A DNA stretch of 64,000 bases from positions 1,530,501 to 1,594,500 of the forward strand of contig NZ_CP025583.1 of NCBI RefSeq assembly GCF_002865605.1, written 5' to 3'. The DNA is from Paracoccus jeotgali (GTDB lineage Bacteria; Pseudomonadota; Alphaproteobacteria; Rhodobacterales; Rhodobacteraceae). The notes under the pieces were generated by a model. That model saw nothing but the letters and a program-made list of their open reading frames with translations, had not been told where the DNA came from and searched no databases. The translations under genes and the position numbers were made by a program. Of the stretch, positions 35,604-44,000 are shown piece by piece. The number at the start of each line of letters is the position of its first letter. The stretch's first letter is position 1.

Positions 35604-36389
35604 TTACGCGGCCAGTTCGACCCAGACCGGGACGTGATCGGACGGCTTGTCCCCGGCCCGCGCCTCGCGGTCGATGCCCACCGCGCGCAGCAGGTCAGCA
35701 GCCTGCGGGGACAGCATCAGATGGTCGATGCGGATGCCGTTGTCGCGCTGCCAGGCGCCTGCCTGATAGTCCCAGAAGGTGAAGGGGCCGCGCGTGGCGA
35801 ACGGGTCCGAGACGCGGACGGCATCGGTCCAGCCCTGCGCTGCGATGCGGCGAAACGCGGCGCGGCTGTCGGGCAGAAACAGCGCGTCATCGACCCATTT
35901 CTGCGGCTCGGCCGCGTCGCGGGGTTCGGGAATGACGTTGAAATCGCCCAGCATCACCACCGGCATTTCCGTCGCCAGCAACTCCGCCGCCCGCTGGCGC
36001 AGGCGTTCCATCCAGGCCAGCTTGTAGTCGTATTTCGGCCCCGGCGCCGGGTTGCCGTTGGGCAGGTAAAGCCCGGCGAGGCGGATCGCCGTCTCGCCCG
36101 TCACCGTCGCCTCGATATAGCGGGCCTGTTCGTCGCTGTCGTCGCCGGGCAGGCCACGGCTGACATCCTCGATCGGCAGGCGCGACAGGATCGCCACGCC
36201 GTTGAAGCCCTTTTGCCCGTGGGTTTCGACATTCCAGCCCAGATCGCCGAAATGCTCGGTCGGAAAGCCCTCGTCCACGGTCTTGATTTCCTGCAGCACC
36301 ACCACATCGGGGGATGCGGCTTCCAGCCAGTCGGTCAGCGCGCCGATGCGGGCGCGCACGCCGTTGATGTTGAAACTGGCGATCTTCAT
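35604..36389 (-). CDS. xthA: Exodeoxyribonuclease III / AP endonuclease
   Basis: This 261-residue enzyme acts in base excision repair, cutting abasic sites and removing 3' blocks. The EEP-fold motifs are in order: IASFNINGVRAR (Asn7), LQEIKTVDEGFP (metal Glu), YLPNGNP, LGDFNVIPEPRDA (Asp/Asn), RIDHLML and SDHVPVWVEL (catalytic Asp-His). The start at 36389 (MKIASFNING) matches the family; upstream in-frame codons are unlike protein. It lies 62 bases downstream of erpA in the same orientation. Confidence 0.96.
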   Translation of the reverse strand: MKIASFNINGVRARIGALTDWLEAASPDVVVLQEIKTVDEGFPTEHFGDLGWNVETHGQKGFNGVAILSRLPIEDVSRGLPGDDSDEQARYIEATVTGETAIRLAGLYLPNGNPAPGPKYDYKLAWMERLRQRAAELLATEMPVVMLGDFNVIPEPRDAAEPQKWVDDALFLPDSRAAFRRIAAQGWTDAVRVSDPFATRGPFTFWDYQAGAWQRDNGIRIDHLMLSPQAADLLRAVGIDREARAGDKPSDHVPVWVELAA

Positions 36390-36451
36390 GGCAGGCTTCC
36401 GGGGCTGGGGCGTGTCAGGGGCGCACACACCGCGCCCGGCGCAAGGGGGGG

Positions 36452-36778
36452 TTACAGCGAAAACGATGTGCCGCAGCCGCAGGACGAGGCGGCGTTGGGG
36501 TTTTCGATGACAAAGCGCGCGCCGATCAACTCGTCGGCAAAGTCGATCACCGCGCCGGCCAGAAACGGCAGAGAGACCGGGTCTACCAGCACGCGCTGGC
36601 CCTGCCCTTCAAGGACCAGATCATCCTCGGCCGGGGCGTCCAGCTTGATTTCATATTGAAAGCCCGAGCAGCCGCCGCCCTCGACGGCGACGCGCAGCCC
36701 TTGCGGGGTTTCGGCGCCGTCATTGATCTCGGCCAGCCGGGCAAAGGCGCGTTCGGTGACGGATGGAGGCAGGTTCAT
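36452..36778 (-). CDS. erpA: Iron-sulfur cluster insertion protein, A-type carrier
   Basis: This 108-residue A-type carrier delivers Fe-S clusters to apo-enzymes. The three cluster cysteines are present: Cys37 in VEGGGCSGFQYE and Cys100/Cys102 in the C-terminal SSCGCGTSF. The frame stays open far upstream through the antisense of dgt, but the family begins with a short MNLPPSVTERAF as here, at 36778. It diverges from dgt with 69 bases between the starts, and xthA follows. ErpA rather than IscA or SufA is chosen on context and motif, so the exact paralog is less certain. Confidence 0.92.
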   Translation of the reverse strand: MNLPPSVTERAFARLAEINDGAETPQGLRVAVEGGGCSGFQYEIKLDAPAEDDLVLEGQGQRVLVDPVSLPFLAGAVIDFADELIGARFVIENPNAASSCGCGTSFSL

Positions 36779-36847
36779 GGGGCGTTCCCGTTTCACTAGG
36801 CTAGGTCGGAATATAGGCTCTGGTCGGTATCGCTGCAAGGAACCCGC

Positions 36848-38014
36848 ATGACCGCGCCCTATGCCTGCCAGCCCGCCGACAGTCGCGGCCGGCTGTATGA
36901 TGAAGACCTGTCCAGCTTTCGCAGCCCCTGGCAGCGGGACCGCGACCGGATCATCCATTCCAGTGCGTTCCGGCGGTTGAAGCACAAGACGCAGGTCTTT
37001 GTCGAGCAGGAAGGCGACGCCTATCGCGGCGATTACTTCCGCACCCGGCTGACCCACACCATCGAGGTGGCGCAGGTCGCGCGCACCGTCGCGGGCGCGC
37101 TTGGCCTGAACACCGACCTGGCCGAGGCGGTGGCGCTGGCCCACGACCTCGGCCACCCGCCCTTCGGCCACACCGGCGAGGATGCGCTGGCCGCGTTGAT
37201 GCAGCCCTTCGGCGGCTTCGACCACAACGCGCAGGCGCTGCGGATCGTGACCCGGCTGGAGCGGCATTACGCCGGCTTTGACGGGCTGAACCTGACATGG
37301 GAGACGCTGGAAGGCATCGCCAAGCATAACGGCCCGGTCGCCCCGCCCTATCCCTATGCGCTGGAACAGGTGAACGCGGCCTGGGATCTGGAGCTTTCGA
37401 CCCATGCCAGCGCCGAGGCGCAGGTCGCTGCCGTGGCCGACGACATCGCCTATAACCACCACGATCTGCATGACGGTCTGCGCGCCGGCCTGTTCACCGA
37501 GGATGATCTGGCGCAACTGCCGATCATCGGCCCGGCCTTTGCGCAGGTGGACCACAGGCACCCCGGCCTCGACCCCGACCGCCGCCGTCACGAGGCGCTG
37601 CGCCGCGTTTTCGGCGTCATGGTCGAGGATGTGATCGCGGTGGCGAACGACCGGCTGGCCCGGCTGAACCCTGCCTCGGTCGACGATATCCGCGCGGCGC
37701 AGGGCGCGGTCATCAGCTTTTCGCCCCCGCTGCATCAGGGGCTGCGCGAGATCAAGACCTTCCTGTTCAAGCGCATGTATCGCGCCCCGTCCGTCGTGGT
37801 CGAGCGGCGGCTGGTGACGGCCATGCTGAACGAGCTGTTTCCGCTGTTTCTCGCCCGGCCCGAGGCGCTGCCCGGCCATTGGCAGACCGACGCCGCCGCC
37901 GCCCCGATGCAGGAACGCGCCCGGATCGTGCTCGATTACGTCGCCGGCATGACCGACCGCTATGCGATGGCGGAATGGGAGCGGCTTTGCAATTCTGCCG
38001 CGCCCACGGGCTAG
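36848..38014 (+). CDS. dgt: dGTP triphosphohydrolase-like HD protein
   Basis: The product (388 residues) belongs to the HD-domain dNTPases, which cut dNTPs to nucleoside and triphosphate and so influence dNTP pools. Visible are SSAFRRLKHKTQVFV, the HD metal site in TRLTHTIEVAQVAR and ALAHDLGHPPFGHTGEDAL, FDHNAQALRIVTRLE, and VADDIAYNHHDLHDGLRAGL. AAGGAA precedes the ATG at 36848. The stop shares CTAG (38011-38014) with the converging EamA gene. In alphaproteobacteria this gene is commonly next to erpA, as here. Substrate specificity cannot be read from sequence. Confidence 0.94.
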   Translation: MTAPYACQPADSRGRLYDEDLSSFRSPWQRDRDRIIHSSAFRRLKHKTQVFVEQEGDAYRGDYFRTRLTHTIEVAQVARTVAGALGLNTDLAEAVALAHDLGHPPFGHTGEDALAALMQPFGGFDHNAQALRIVTRLERHYAGFDGLNLTWETLEGIAKHNGPVAPPYPYALEQVNAAWDLELSTHASAEAQVAAVADDIAYNHHDLHDGLRAGLFTEDDLAQLPIIGPAFAQVDHRHPGLDPDRRRHEALRRVFGVMVEDVIAVANDRLARLNPASVDDIRAAQGAVISFSPPLHQGLREIKTFLFKRMYRAPSVVVERRLVTAMLNELFPLFLARPEALPGHWQTDAAAAPMQERARIVLDYVAGMTDRYAMAEWERLCNSAAPTG

Positions 38015-38910
38015 CGCAGAAAGATCAGCGCCATGCCGACCACCGCGATCAGCGCCCCCAGCCAGCTTGTCAGGCTGGGCCGGGCGCGGGTCACGACCCA
38101 CAGCCCCGGCAGGATGAAGACCGGCGACAGCGCCGACAGGGTCGAGACGATGCCGACCTTGCCGCCCTGCAGGGCGAACAGCATCAGCGACATGCCGACG
38201 ACCATGGCGACGATGCCGCTGGTTGCCAGCAGCAGAAACACCGGCCATGTCATCGGGTTCTTCTTGCGCACCTGATCCAGCGGCAGCGCCATCAGCGCGG
38301 CCAGACAGGCAAAGGCGGTGGCGACGCGGATCAGGCTGCCGGTAAAGGGGTCCATGCCCCCTTCCATCACCGGCCGCGCGATCAGCGAGCCGACCGCCTG
38401 CCCCAAGGCCGCCAGCAGCCCCGCGCCGACCGCGATCCACAGCGCGCCCTGCACCCGTTCGAAGGCGTGGGTGCCGCTGCGGCCGGGGCGGCCCATCACC
38501 GCCACGCCCACGCCCAGACTGCACAGGCCGACGCCGGCCCAGCCAAGCGGCAGCAGCGTCTCGCCCAGAAACACCTGCCCCAGCACCGCAGCCATCGGCG
38601 CGTTCAGCGCGAACACCGCCCCGGTCCGCCGCGGCCCCATCCGGTCGAGCGCGGCGAACAGCAGCGTGTCGCCCAGAAAGATCCCGACCAGACCCGAGGC
38701 GAAAAGCTGCGCCACCTGCGCCGGTGTCGTCCCGTGCCACAGCCCGCCCAGCCCCACGATCAGCGCCAGCACCAGCGTCACGAAGCCCTGCCGATACATG
38801 TTGAAGCGATAGGCGCCCAGATGCGACACCGCCGGCATCGCCATCAGCCCGGTGACCGCCCAACAGATCGCCGACCCGATCGCGGCCAGTTCATAGATCG
38901 GCAAAACCAT
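38011..38910 (-). CDS. DMT superfamily transporter (EamA type)
   Basis: This 299-residue integral membrane protein has about ten hydrophobic helices in two repeated EamA halves (AIGSAICWAVTGLMAMPAV near the start and ALIAVVGMALIFLR at the end). Typical EamA segments are visible, such as the loop GDTLLFAALDRMGPRRTGAVFALNAPMAA after helix 3/4 (given here in part) and LGETLLPLGWAGVGLCSLGVGVAVMG. Substrate is unknown; relatives export amino acids or metabolites. The ATG at 38910 is preferred to an in-frame ATG 40 bases upstream because the resulting protein begins directly with the first helix. The gene converges on dgt with overlapping stop codons. Confidence 0.88.
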   Translation of the reverse strand: MVLPIYELAAIGSAICWAVTGLMAMPAVSHLGAYRFNMYRQGFVTLVLALIVGLGGLWHGTTPAQVAQLFASGLVGIFLGDTLLFAALDRMGPRRTGAVFALNAPMAAVLGQVFLGETLLPLGWAGVGLCSLGVGVAVMGRPGRSGTHAFERVQGALWIAVGAGLLAALGQAVGSLIARPVMEGGMDPFTGSLIRVATAFACLAALMALPLDQVRKKNPMTWPVFLLLATSGIVAMVVGMSLMLFALQGGKVGIVSTLSALSPVFILPGLWVVTRARPSLTSWLGALIAVVGMALIFLR

Positions 38911-38995
38911 GTCCGCGCTTTCCGCATCGACGCTGTGATATGAACCCATCCGCCTGTCATGCGTTGGGTGTGCTGAGCAGATACAGGAGGCTTTG

Positions 38996-39418
38996 ATGAT
39001 TACCAAGAGCGGTTCCGCACAGTGGCAAGGTGGGCTGAAGGACGGAAAAGGCTCGGTTTCTTCGGAATCCGGCGCGTTGTCCGAACAGCCCTATGGCTTC
39101 AACACCCGCTTCGAGGGCAAGCCCGGCACCAACCCCGAGGAATTGATCGGCGCGGCCCATGCGGCGTGCTTCTCGATGGCGCTGTCCAAGGCGCTGGAAG
39201 AGGCCGGCGTCACCGATGTCAGCGTCAAGACCACGTCAAAGATCAGCATGGACAAGGACGGCGAGGGCTTCTCGATCACCAAGGCCGCGCTGACCTCGAC
39301 CGTCAGCGGTAATGGCGACCGCGACACCATTCAGCAGGCCGCAGACGGCGCCAAGGTCGGCTGCCCGGTCTCGAAGCTGCTGAAGGCCGAGATCACGCTG
39401 GATCTGACGATCTCGTAA
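38996..39418 (+). CDS. OsmC family peroxiredoxin
   Basis: The 140-residue protein is of the OsmC type, which reduces organic hydroperoxides. The two redox cysteines are present: Cys58 in GAAHAACFSMALS and Cys123 in KVGCPVSKLL. TRFEGKPGTNPEELIG is the conserved loop before the first cysteine. AGGAGG (38985-38990) is five bases before the ATG at 38996, which rules out the TTG one codon upstream. It is a single-gene unit, divergent from the EamA gene and closed by a clear terminator. Confidence 0.94.
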   Translation: MITKSGSAQWQGGLKDGKGSVSSESGALSEQPYGFNTRFEGKPGTNPEELIGAAHAACFSMALSKALEEAGVTDVSVKTTSKISMDKDGEGFSITKAALTSTVSGNGDRDTIQQAADGAKVGCPVSKLLKAEITLDLTIS

Positions 39419-39441
39419 CGCGTCGCGCGACGGGACATTTC

Positions 39442-39480
39442 AAGGCCCGGCCTGTTCGTTCGGGCCGGGCCTTGCGTTTT
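39442..39480 (+). terminator. Rho-independent terminator after the OsmC gene
   Basis: Eleven-base perfect arms (AAGGCCCGGCC at 39442-39452, GGCCGGGCCTT at 39463-39473) are followed by GCGTTTT. It also separates the gene from the converging aldehyde dehydrogenase. Confidence 0.9.
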
Positions 39481-39491
39481 GATCGGCTGGC

Positions 39492-41819
39492 TCAGTAGGC
39501 CGGCCCCGCGCTGCCCGCCGGCAAGGCGCCATAGGGCAGCCAGATCGTCTTCCACTGCACCGCCTGGTCCAGAAACGCCCGGCCCTGCGCATCCGCCGCC
39601 GACCAGTCGCGATTGGGCAGCGCCCAGACCGGCTTGAGGTTCCCGGCCGAGGCGGCCTCGACCGCATCACGCCCGGTCTCGCCGCAGAACCACATCGCCG
39701 CGACATCGTCATGCTGCGCCAGCGTCAGCGCCAGATCGCGGCGCGGGCCGGACACAATATTGACCACCCCGCCCGGCACGTCGGAACTGTCCATCACCTG
39801 CGCCAGATCGAAGGCCGCCACCGGGTCGTCCTGCGACGGCACCGCGACGACGCGGTTGCCCATCGCAATCGCGGGCGCGATCAGGCTGACAAAGCCGATC
39901 AGCGGCGCGTCATTCGGACAGACGATGCCCATGACCCCGAACGCTTCGGGCACGACATTGACCAGATGACCGGGCCGGGTCTGGACGTTCCAGCCGTCGA
40001 ACTTGTCGGCCCAGGCGGCATAGTGGAACAGCCGCGCGATGGCCGCCTCGACCTGATCGGCGCCGTGGAGGCGGGACAGATCGCGTTGGCGCTGCGACAG
40101 GTTCTCGGCCAGGAAATACAGCACCTGCGCGCGGGCGGGACCGCCCATCGTGGTCCATTTCCCGGCCTTTTGCGCCGCCTCGACGGCGTTGCGGATGTCC
40201 TTGCGGTTCCCCAGCGGCACCAGATCGCCCGAGGCAGCGCGGTAACTCGCCCCGCCATCGGGCCGCTTCTGCGCGCCACCGATATAGAGCTTGATCGTGC
40301 GGTCGATCCCCGCTGCCTCGCTTGCCACGGGTGCCGCCTCGGCGTTTGGTTCAGGATCGGGCCGCGTCTCAACCGGCGGCGGGGCCAGATATTCGGCCAG
40401 CCCGACCCGCCCGCCCTCGCGCCCGAAGCCGCTTTCGCGCATGCCCCCAAAGGGGGCGGCGGAGTCAAACATGTTGGCGCCGTTGATCCAGACCACGCCC
40501 GAGCGGATCAGCGCCGCCAGATCGGTCGCGACCGTGGCACTTTCCGACCAGATCTGCGCCGCCAGGCCATAGCGGCTGTTATTGGCCAGGGCGACCGCCT
40601 CGTCCGCGGTGCGGAAGGTGGTCAGGGTGGCGATGGGGCCGAAGATTTCCGCCGACCACAGCGGGTTGGCGGGCGAGACGGCGCGCAGATAGCCGGGGTT
40701 GACGAAACACCCCTCGGCCGGGGGCGAACCGATCAGCTCTGCCCCGGCGGCGATCCCCTGATCCAGCAGCGACAGGATGCGATCCCGCTGCACCGGGTGC
40801 ACGATGGCGCCGATATCGGTGGATTTGTCCAGCGGCGGACCGACCCGCAGCGTGGCCAGACGGCGCTGCAACAGATGCTCGAACCGCGGGGCCACGGCCT
40901 CGGCCACCAGCAGGCGTGACCCGGCGCAGCAGACCTGCCCCTGATTGAACCAGATCGAATCGACCACGCCCTCGACCGCGGCGTCGAGATCGGCGTCCTC
41001 CATCACCACAAAGGGCGATTTGCCGCCCAGTTCCAGCGTCAGCCGCTTGCCCGTCCCCGCCGTCGCCTGCCGGATCGCGCGTCCGACCTCGGTCGAGCCG
41101 GTGAAGGCGATCTTGTCCACCTCGGCCCGGACCAGCGCCGCCCCGGTCTCGCCATCGCCGGTCACGATGTTGACGACGCCCTTGGGCAGCCCGACCTGCT
41201 GGCAGATCTCGGCGAAGGCCAGCGCGGTCAGCGAGGTATATTCGGCCGGTTTCAGCACCACCGTATTGCCCGCCGCAATGGCCGGCGCGATCTTCCAGGA
41301 CAGCATCAGCAGCGGGAAGTTCCACGGGATGATCTGCCCGGCCACGCCCAATGCCTGCTGGCCGGGGAATTCATCGGCCATGATCTCGGCCCAGCCGGCG
41401 TGGTGGTAGAAGTGGCGCACCGCCAGCGGGATGTCGATGTCGCGCGATTCGCGAATCGGCTTGCCGTTGTCCAGCGTCTCCAGCACCGACAGAAAGCGCT
41501 CGCGCTTCTGGATCGTCCGGGCGATGGCATAAAGGAACCGCGCCCGGCCATGACCGCCCAGCCCCTGCCAGCCGGGTTGAGCCGCGCGGGCGGCGGCCAC
41601 GGCGGCGGCGATGTCGTCTGCCGTTCCTTGCGTCACCTGCGCCAGCAGATCGCCGCTCGCGGGGTCGCGGCTGTCGAAGAGGTCGCCGGCTTCGGTGAAG
41701 CCGCCGTCGATGAAATGCCCGCGTGCCGGCGTCGCGGCCAGCCAGTCCCGCACCGCGCTGCTGTCTTCGACCGAGGGGCCGTATTCCATGCTTTCCATGA
41801 TCTCGCTCACACTCGGCAT
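39492..41819 (-). CDS. Double-domain aldehyde dehydrogenase, ALDH16-like
   Basis: The 775-residue protein is a full NAD(P)-dependent aldehyde dehydrogenase (about 30-500) followed by a shortened second ALDH-like domain (about 520-775). The first half has IIPWNFPLLMLSWKIAPA, FTGSTEVGRAI, the catalytic Glu in LTLELGGKSPF and the catalytic Cys in NQGQVCCAGSRL, and ends with GGMRESGFGREGG. The second half keeps the Rossmann-like part (VCPNDAPLIGFVSLIAPAIAMGN, DVPGGVVNIVSG) but shows no catalytic Cys/Glu pair and stops early. This layout is that of ALDH16 proteins, known also from bacteria of this family. It lies seven bases after deoC, so oxidation of the acetaldehyde released by DeoC is a plausible role. 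Confidence 0.92.
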   Translation of the reverse strand: MPSVSEIMESMEYGPSVEDSSAVRDWLAATPARGHFIDGGFTEAGDLFDSRDPASGDLLAQVTQGTADDIAAAVAAARAAQPGWQGLGGHGRARFLYAIARTIQKRERFLSVLETLDNGKPIRESRDIDIPLAVRHFYHHAGWAEIMADEFPGQQALGVAGQIIPWNFPLLMLSWKIAPAIAAGNTVVLKPAEYTSLTALAFAEICQQVGLPKGVVNIVTGDGETGAALVRAEVDKIAFTGSTEVGRAIRQATAGTGKRLTLELGGKSPFVVMEDADLDAAVEGVVDSIWFNQGQVCCAGSRLLVAEAVAPRFEHLLQRRLATLRVGPPLDKSTDIGAIVHPVQRDRILSLLDQGIAAGAELIGSPPAEGCFVNPGYLRAVSPANPLWSAEIFGPIATLTTFRTADEAVALANNSRYGLAAQIWSESATVATDLAALIRSGVVWINGANMFDSAAPFGGMRESGFGREGGRVGLAEYLAPPPVETRPDPEPNAEAAPVASEAAGIDRTIKLYIGGAQKRPDGGASYRAASGDLVPLGNRKDIRNAVEAAQKAGKWTTMGGPARAQVLYFLAENLSQRQRDLSRLHGADQVEAAIARLFHYAAWADKFDGWNVQTRPGHLVNVVPEAFGVMGIVCPNDAPLIGFVSLIAPAIAMGNRVVAVPSQDDPVAAFDLAQVMDSSDVPGGVVNIVSGPRRDLALTLAQHDDVAAMWFCGETGRDAVEAASAGNLKPVWALPNRDWSAADAQGRAFLDQAVQWKTIWLPYGALPAGSAGPAY

Positions 41820-41826
41820 GTCATCC

Positions 41827-42780
41827 TCAGGCCATGGTCAATCGGTGGGCGGCCGCATAGCGGCCAGTGACGTGGTGGCTGATCTGGCGTTCCAGATCGC
41901 CCAGCAAAGAGCTGGCGCCGATGCGGAACCGCGCGGGCCGCAGCCAGTCGCGGCCCAGCTCCTCGCGCATCAGCACCTGCCAGGCGATCGCGTCCTTGGC
42001 GGTCTTCAGCCCGCCCGCCGGCTTGAAGCCGACCGCGATCCCGGTGCGGTCGTGGTGGTCGCGGATGGCGCGGCACATGACCAGACTGACGGTTAGCGTC
42101 GCATTCACCCCTTCCTTGCCGGTCGAGGTCTTGATCCAGTCCGCGCCGGCCTGCATCGCCACATGGCTGGCCCGCGCCACGTTTTCCAGCGACTTCAGAT
42201 CGCCGGTGGCAAGGATCGCCTTCATCCGCGCCGGACCGCAGGCCTGCCGCATGGCGCGCAATTCGTCATAAAGCGCGGGCCAGTCGGCTTGCAGCACATG
42301 GGCGCGGGTGATGACGATGTCGATCTCGTCGGCGCCCTGGTCGCGGGCGTATTCGATCTCGGCCAGCCGCAGGTTCAGGGGCATCAGCCCGGCCGGAAAG
42401 CCGGTGGCGACGCTGGCCACGGGGATGTCGGTGCCGCGCAGCGCCCGCTTGGCCGCCGCGACCATGGTGGGATAGACGCAGACCGCGCCGGTGGTCAGCC
42501 CCGACACCCCCATCGCGTCCAGCAGATCGGGCGCGATGGGCTGGCGCGCCTTGGCGCACAGCCGGGCGACGCGATCCTCGGTATCGTCGCCCGACAGCGT
42601 CGTCAGGTCCATGCAGCGCACCGCGTTCAAAAGCCACGCCGCCTGCCACTCTTTCTTGAGCGAGCGGCGGCTGGGCAGACTGGCGGCGCGACGCTCGACC
42701 GCCGGGGTATTGATGCGGATGGTGTCGAACCAGTCGGTCTGCAGTTCCGTGCCGGAATTGCGGGGCGCGTCATCGGTCAT
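41827..42780 (-). CDS. deoC: Deoxyribose-phosphate aldolase
   Basis: DeoC splits 2-deoxyribose-5-phosphate into acetaldehyde and glyceraldehyde-3-phosphate in deoxynucleoside breakdown. The 317-residue protein is of the longer type. Visible are the Asp/Lys residues of the class I aldolase: EIDIVITRAHVL, KAILATGDL, WIKTSTGKEGVNATL and the Schiff-base Lys in GIAVGFKPAGGLKT. The double-domain aldehyde dehydrogenase follows after seven bases. No phosphorylase or deoxynucleoside transporter is nearby. Confidence 0.95.
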   Translation of the reverse strand: MTDDAPRNSGTELQTDWFDTIRINTPAVERRAASLPSRRSLKKEWQAAWLLNAVRCMDLTTLSGDDTEDRVARLCAKARQPIAPDLLDAMGVSGLTTGAVCVYPTMVAAAKRALRGTDIPVASVATGFPAGLMPLNLRLAEIEYARDQGADEIDIVITRAHVLQADWPALYDELRAMRQACGPARMKAILATGDLKSLENVARASHVAMQAGADWIKTSTGKEGVNATLTVSLVMCRAIRDHHDRTGIAVGFKPAGGLKTAKDAIAWQVLMREELGRDWLRPARFRIGASSLLGDLERQISHHVTGRYAAAHRLTMA

Positions 42781-42816
42781 GGCATGTCCTTGCGGGCGAG
42801 GCTGGGGCGGCCGCGA

Positions 42817-43548
42817 TCAGGGCCGCGTGCTGCGCTTCCAGGTGTCGAGCCAGCCGGTGAAGCCGGGCTGCGGGGCGGGCTGAGGGGCGGGCTGGGGCGG
42901 CGGCGGGGCGGGCGCAGGTTCACGCGCCGCGGCGGGTGGTGACGCGGGCGGCGGAACAGGGGCGGCCTCGCGGCTGCGGCGGCCGCCAAAGCGGCGGCGG
43001 AACGGCAGCAGGCTGCGCTCGCGGAACTGGTTCCACATCCGCCAGATCAGCGCCAGCAGCAGGCCCAGGATCGTCAGCACCAGCGCCGCGGGCCAGTTCA
43101 GCGGGTGGACGTCCGGCCCCGCCACCGGCCGCACCGAGATCGCGTTCGGATAGATTGAGAACAGCGGGATCCGCCACCCGTAAGAGGTGATGCTGACCCA
43201 TTGCGGATCGGCCGAGGTCGAGCGCAGATTGGTCATCTCGGCATGCAGGTTCGAGCTGTCATATTTGAAATAAGGCGGCCAGATCAGCCCGGTATCCTCG
43301 TTGCGATAGACGAAGACCTTGCCGTTCGGGCGCACCGTCTCGACAAAGCGGACATCGCGCTGGCCGGACGAATTCTCGATCGTGCCGGTCTTTTCCGAGG
43401 CGTAGAAGATCGAGTTGGCCCCGATCTCGGTCAACCGGTTCAGCGTGTTCGACACCCGGACCGTGTTCTTGCTGGGCAGGGCATAGTCGAGGAACAGAAA
43501 CACCGCGACCCCCAGGATCACCCCCAAGGCCACCTTGACGTAATGCAT
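42817..43548 (-). CDS. DUF1523-family membrane protein
   Basis: The function is unknown; the sequence matches my memory of the DUF1523 family found in Rhodobacteraceae. In 243 residues there is an N-terminal membrane helix (VALGVILGVAVFLFLDY, about 5-22), an extracytoplasmic domain of about 125 residues (VRVSNTLNRLTEIG, VFVYRNEDTGLIWPPYFKYDSS, VSITSYGWRIPLFSIYPNAI), a second helix near 158-178 and a Pro/Ala-rich basic C-terminal tail. The ATG at 43548 is chosen because AGGAGAG lies at correct spacing; codons further upstream read antisense sequence. A small two-helix membrane protein gene lies directly upstream and is probably co-transcribed. Confidence 0.85.
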   Translation of the reverse strand: MHYVKVALGVILGVAVFLFLDYALPSKNTVRVSNTLNRLTEIGANSIFYASEKTGTIENSSGQRDVRFVETVRPNGKVFVYRNEDTGLIWPPYFKYDSSNLHAEMTNLRSTSADPQWVSITSYGWRIPLFSIYPNAISVRPVAGPDVHPLNWPAALVLTILGLLLALIWRMWNQFRERSLLPFRRRFGGRRSREAAPVPPPASPPAAAREPAPAPPPPQPAPQPAPQPGFTGWLDTWKRSTRP

Positions 43549-43577
43549 GCGCGTCTCTCCTGATTGCCGGCGTGTCG

Positions 43578-43856
43578 TCATTGCACATTAACCACCCAGG
43601 CGATGACCACAATCGCCACCGTGGGCAGAATGAAGACCAGCCCCACCAGCCGGGCGCGCATGGTCTTCTGAAACCCCTGCATCGCGCGGCGCACAAAGAC
43701 GCGCCGTTCGGGGCTGTCGCCGCTGCGGTCGGGGTGGCGGCGGTCCCATTCCTCTTCCAGCGATTCGCGGCGGGTCGAGCGCAGATAGATCGTCAGCAGC
43801 AGATAGAAGATCGCCTCGATGAAGAAGAGAATCAGCATCAGCCGCAGAAAGACCAT
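43578..43856 (-). CDS. Small membrane protein with two helices, unknown function
   Basis: This 92-residue protein has an N-terminal hydrophobic helix (about 2-25), a central charged stretch rich in Arg and Glu (STRRESLEEEWDRRHPDRSG), and a second helix near 68-90 (LVGLVFILPTVAIVVIAWVV). I do not recognise the family. GGAGATG precedes the ATG at good spacing. The stop is 29 bases before the DUF1523 gene, which suggests that the two membrane proteins work together. The upstream neighbour (M20 peptidase) is divergent. Confidence 0.75.
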   Translation of the reverse strand: MVFLRLMLILFFIEAIFYLLLTIYLRSTRRESLEEEWDRRHPDRSGDSPERRVFVRRAMQGFQKTMRARLVGLVFILPTVAIVVIAWVVNVQ

Positions 43857-44000
43857 CTTTCATCTCCAGTGACGCCGCGCCCGACATGGCCGGTCTTGCC
43901 ACCTGACCGGGATGGGCGGGCAATGTCCAGCCGCACGCGGCAGATGGCGCTGCGGCGGGACGGCTGGACAGCCCGCCCCGCCCGCGCCAATGTGCCTGAC

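Noticed and set aside
36779..38863. N-terminal extension of ErpA through a long open minus-strand frame
   Set aside because: The upstream translation is antisense of dgt and EamA and unrelated to any Fe-S protein; ErpA is complete from 36778.
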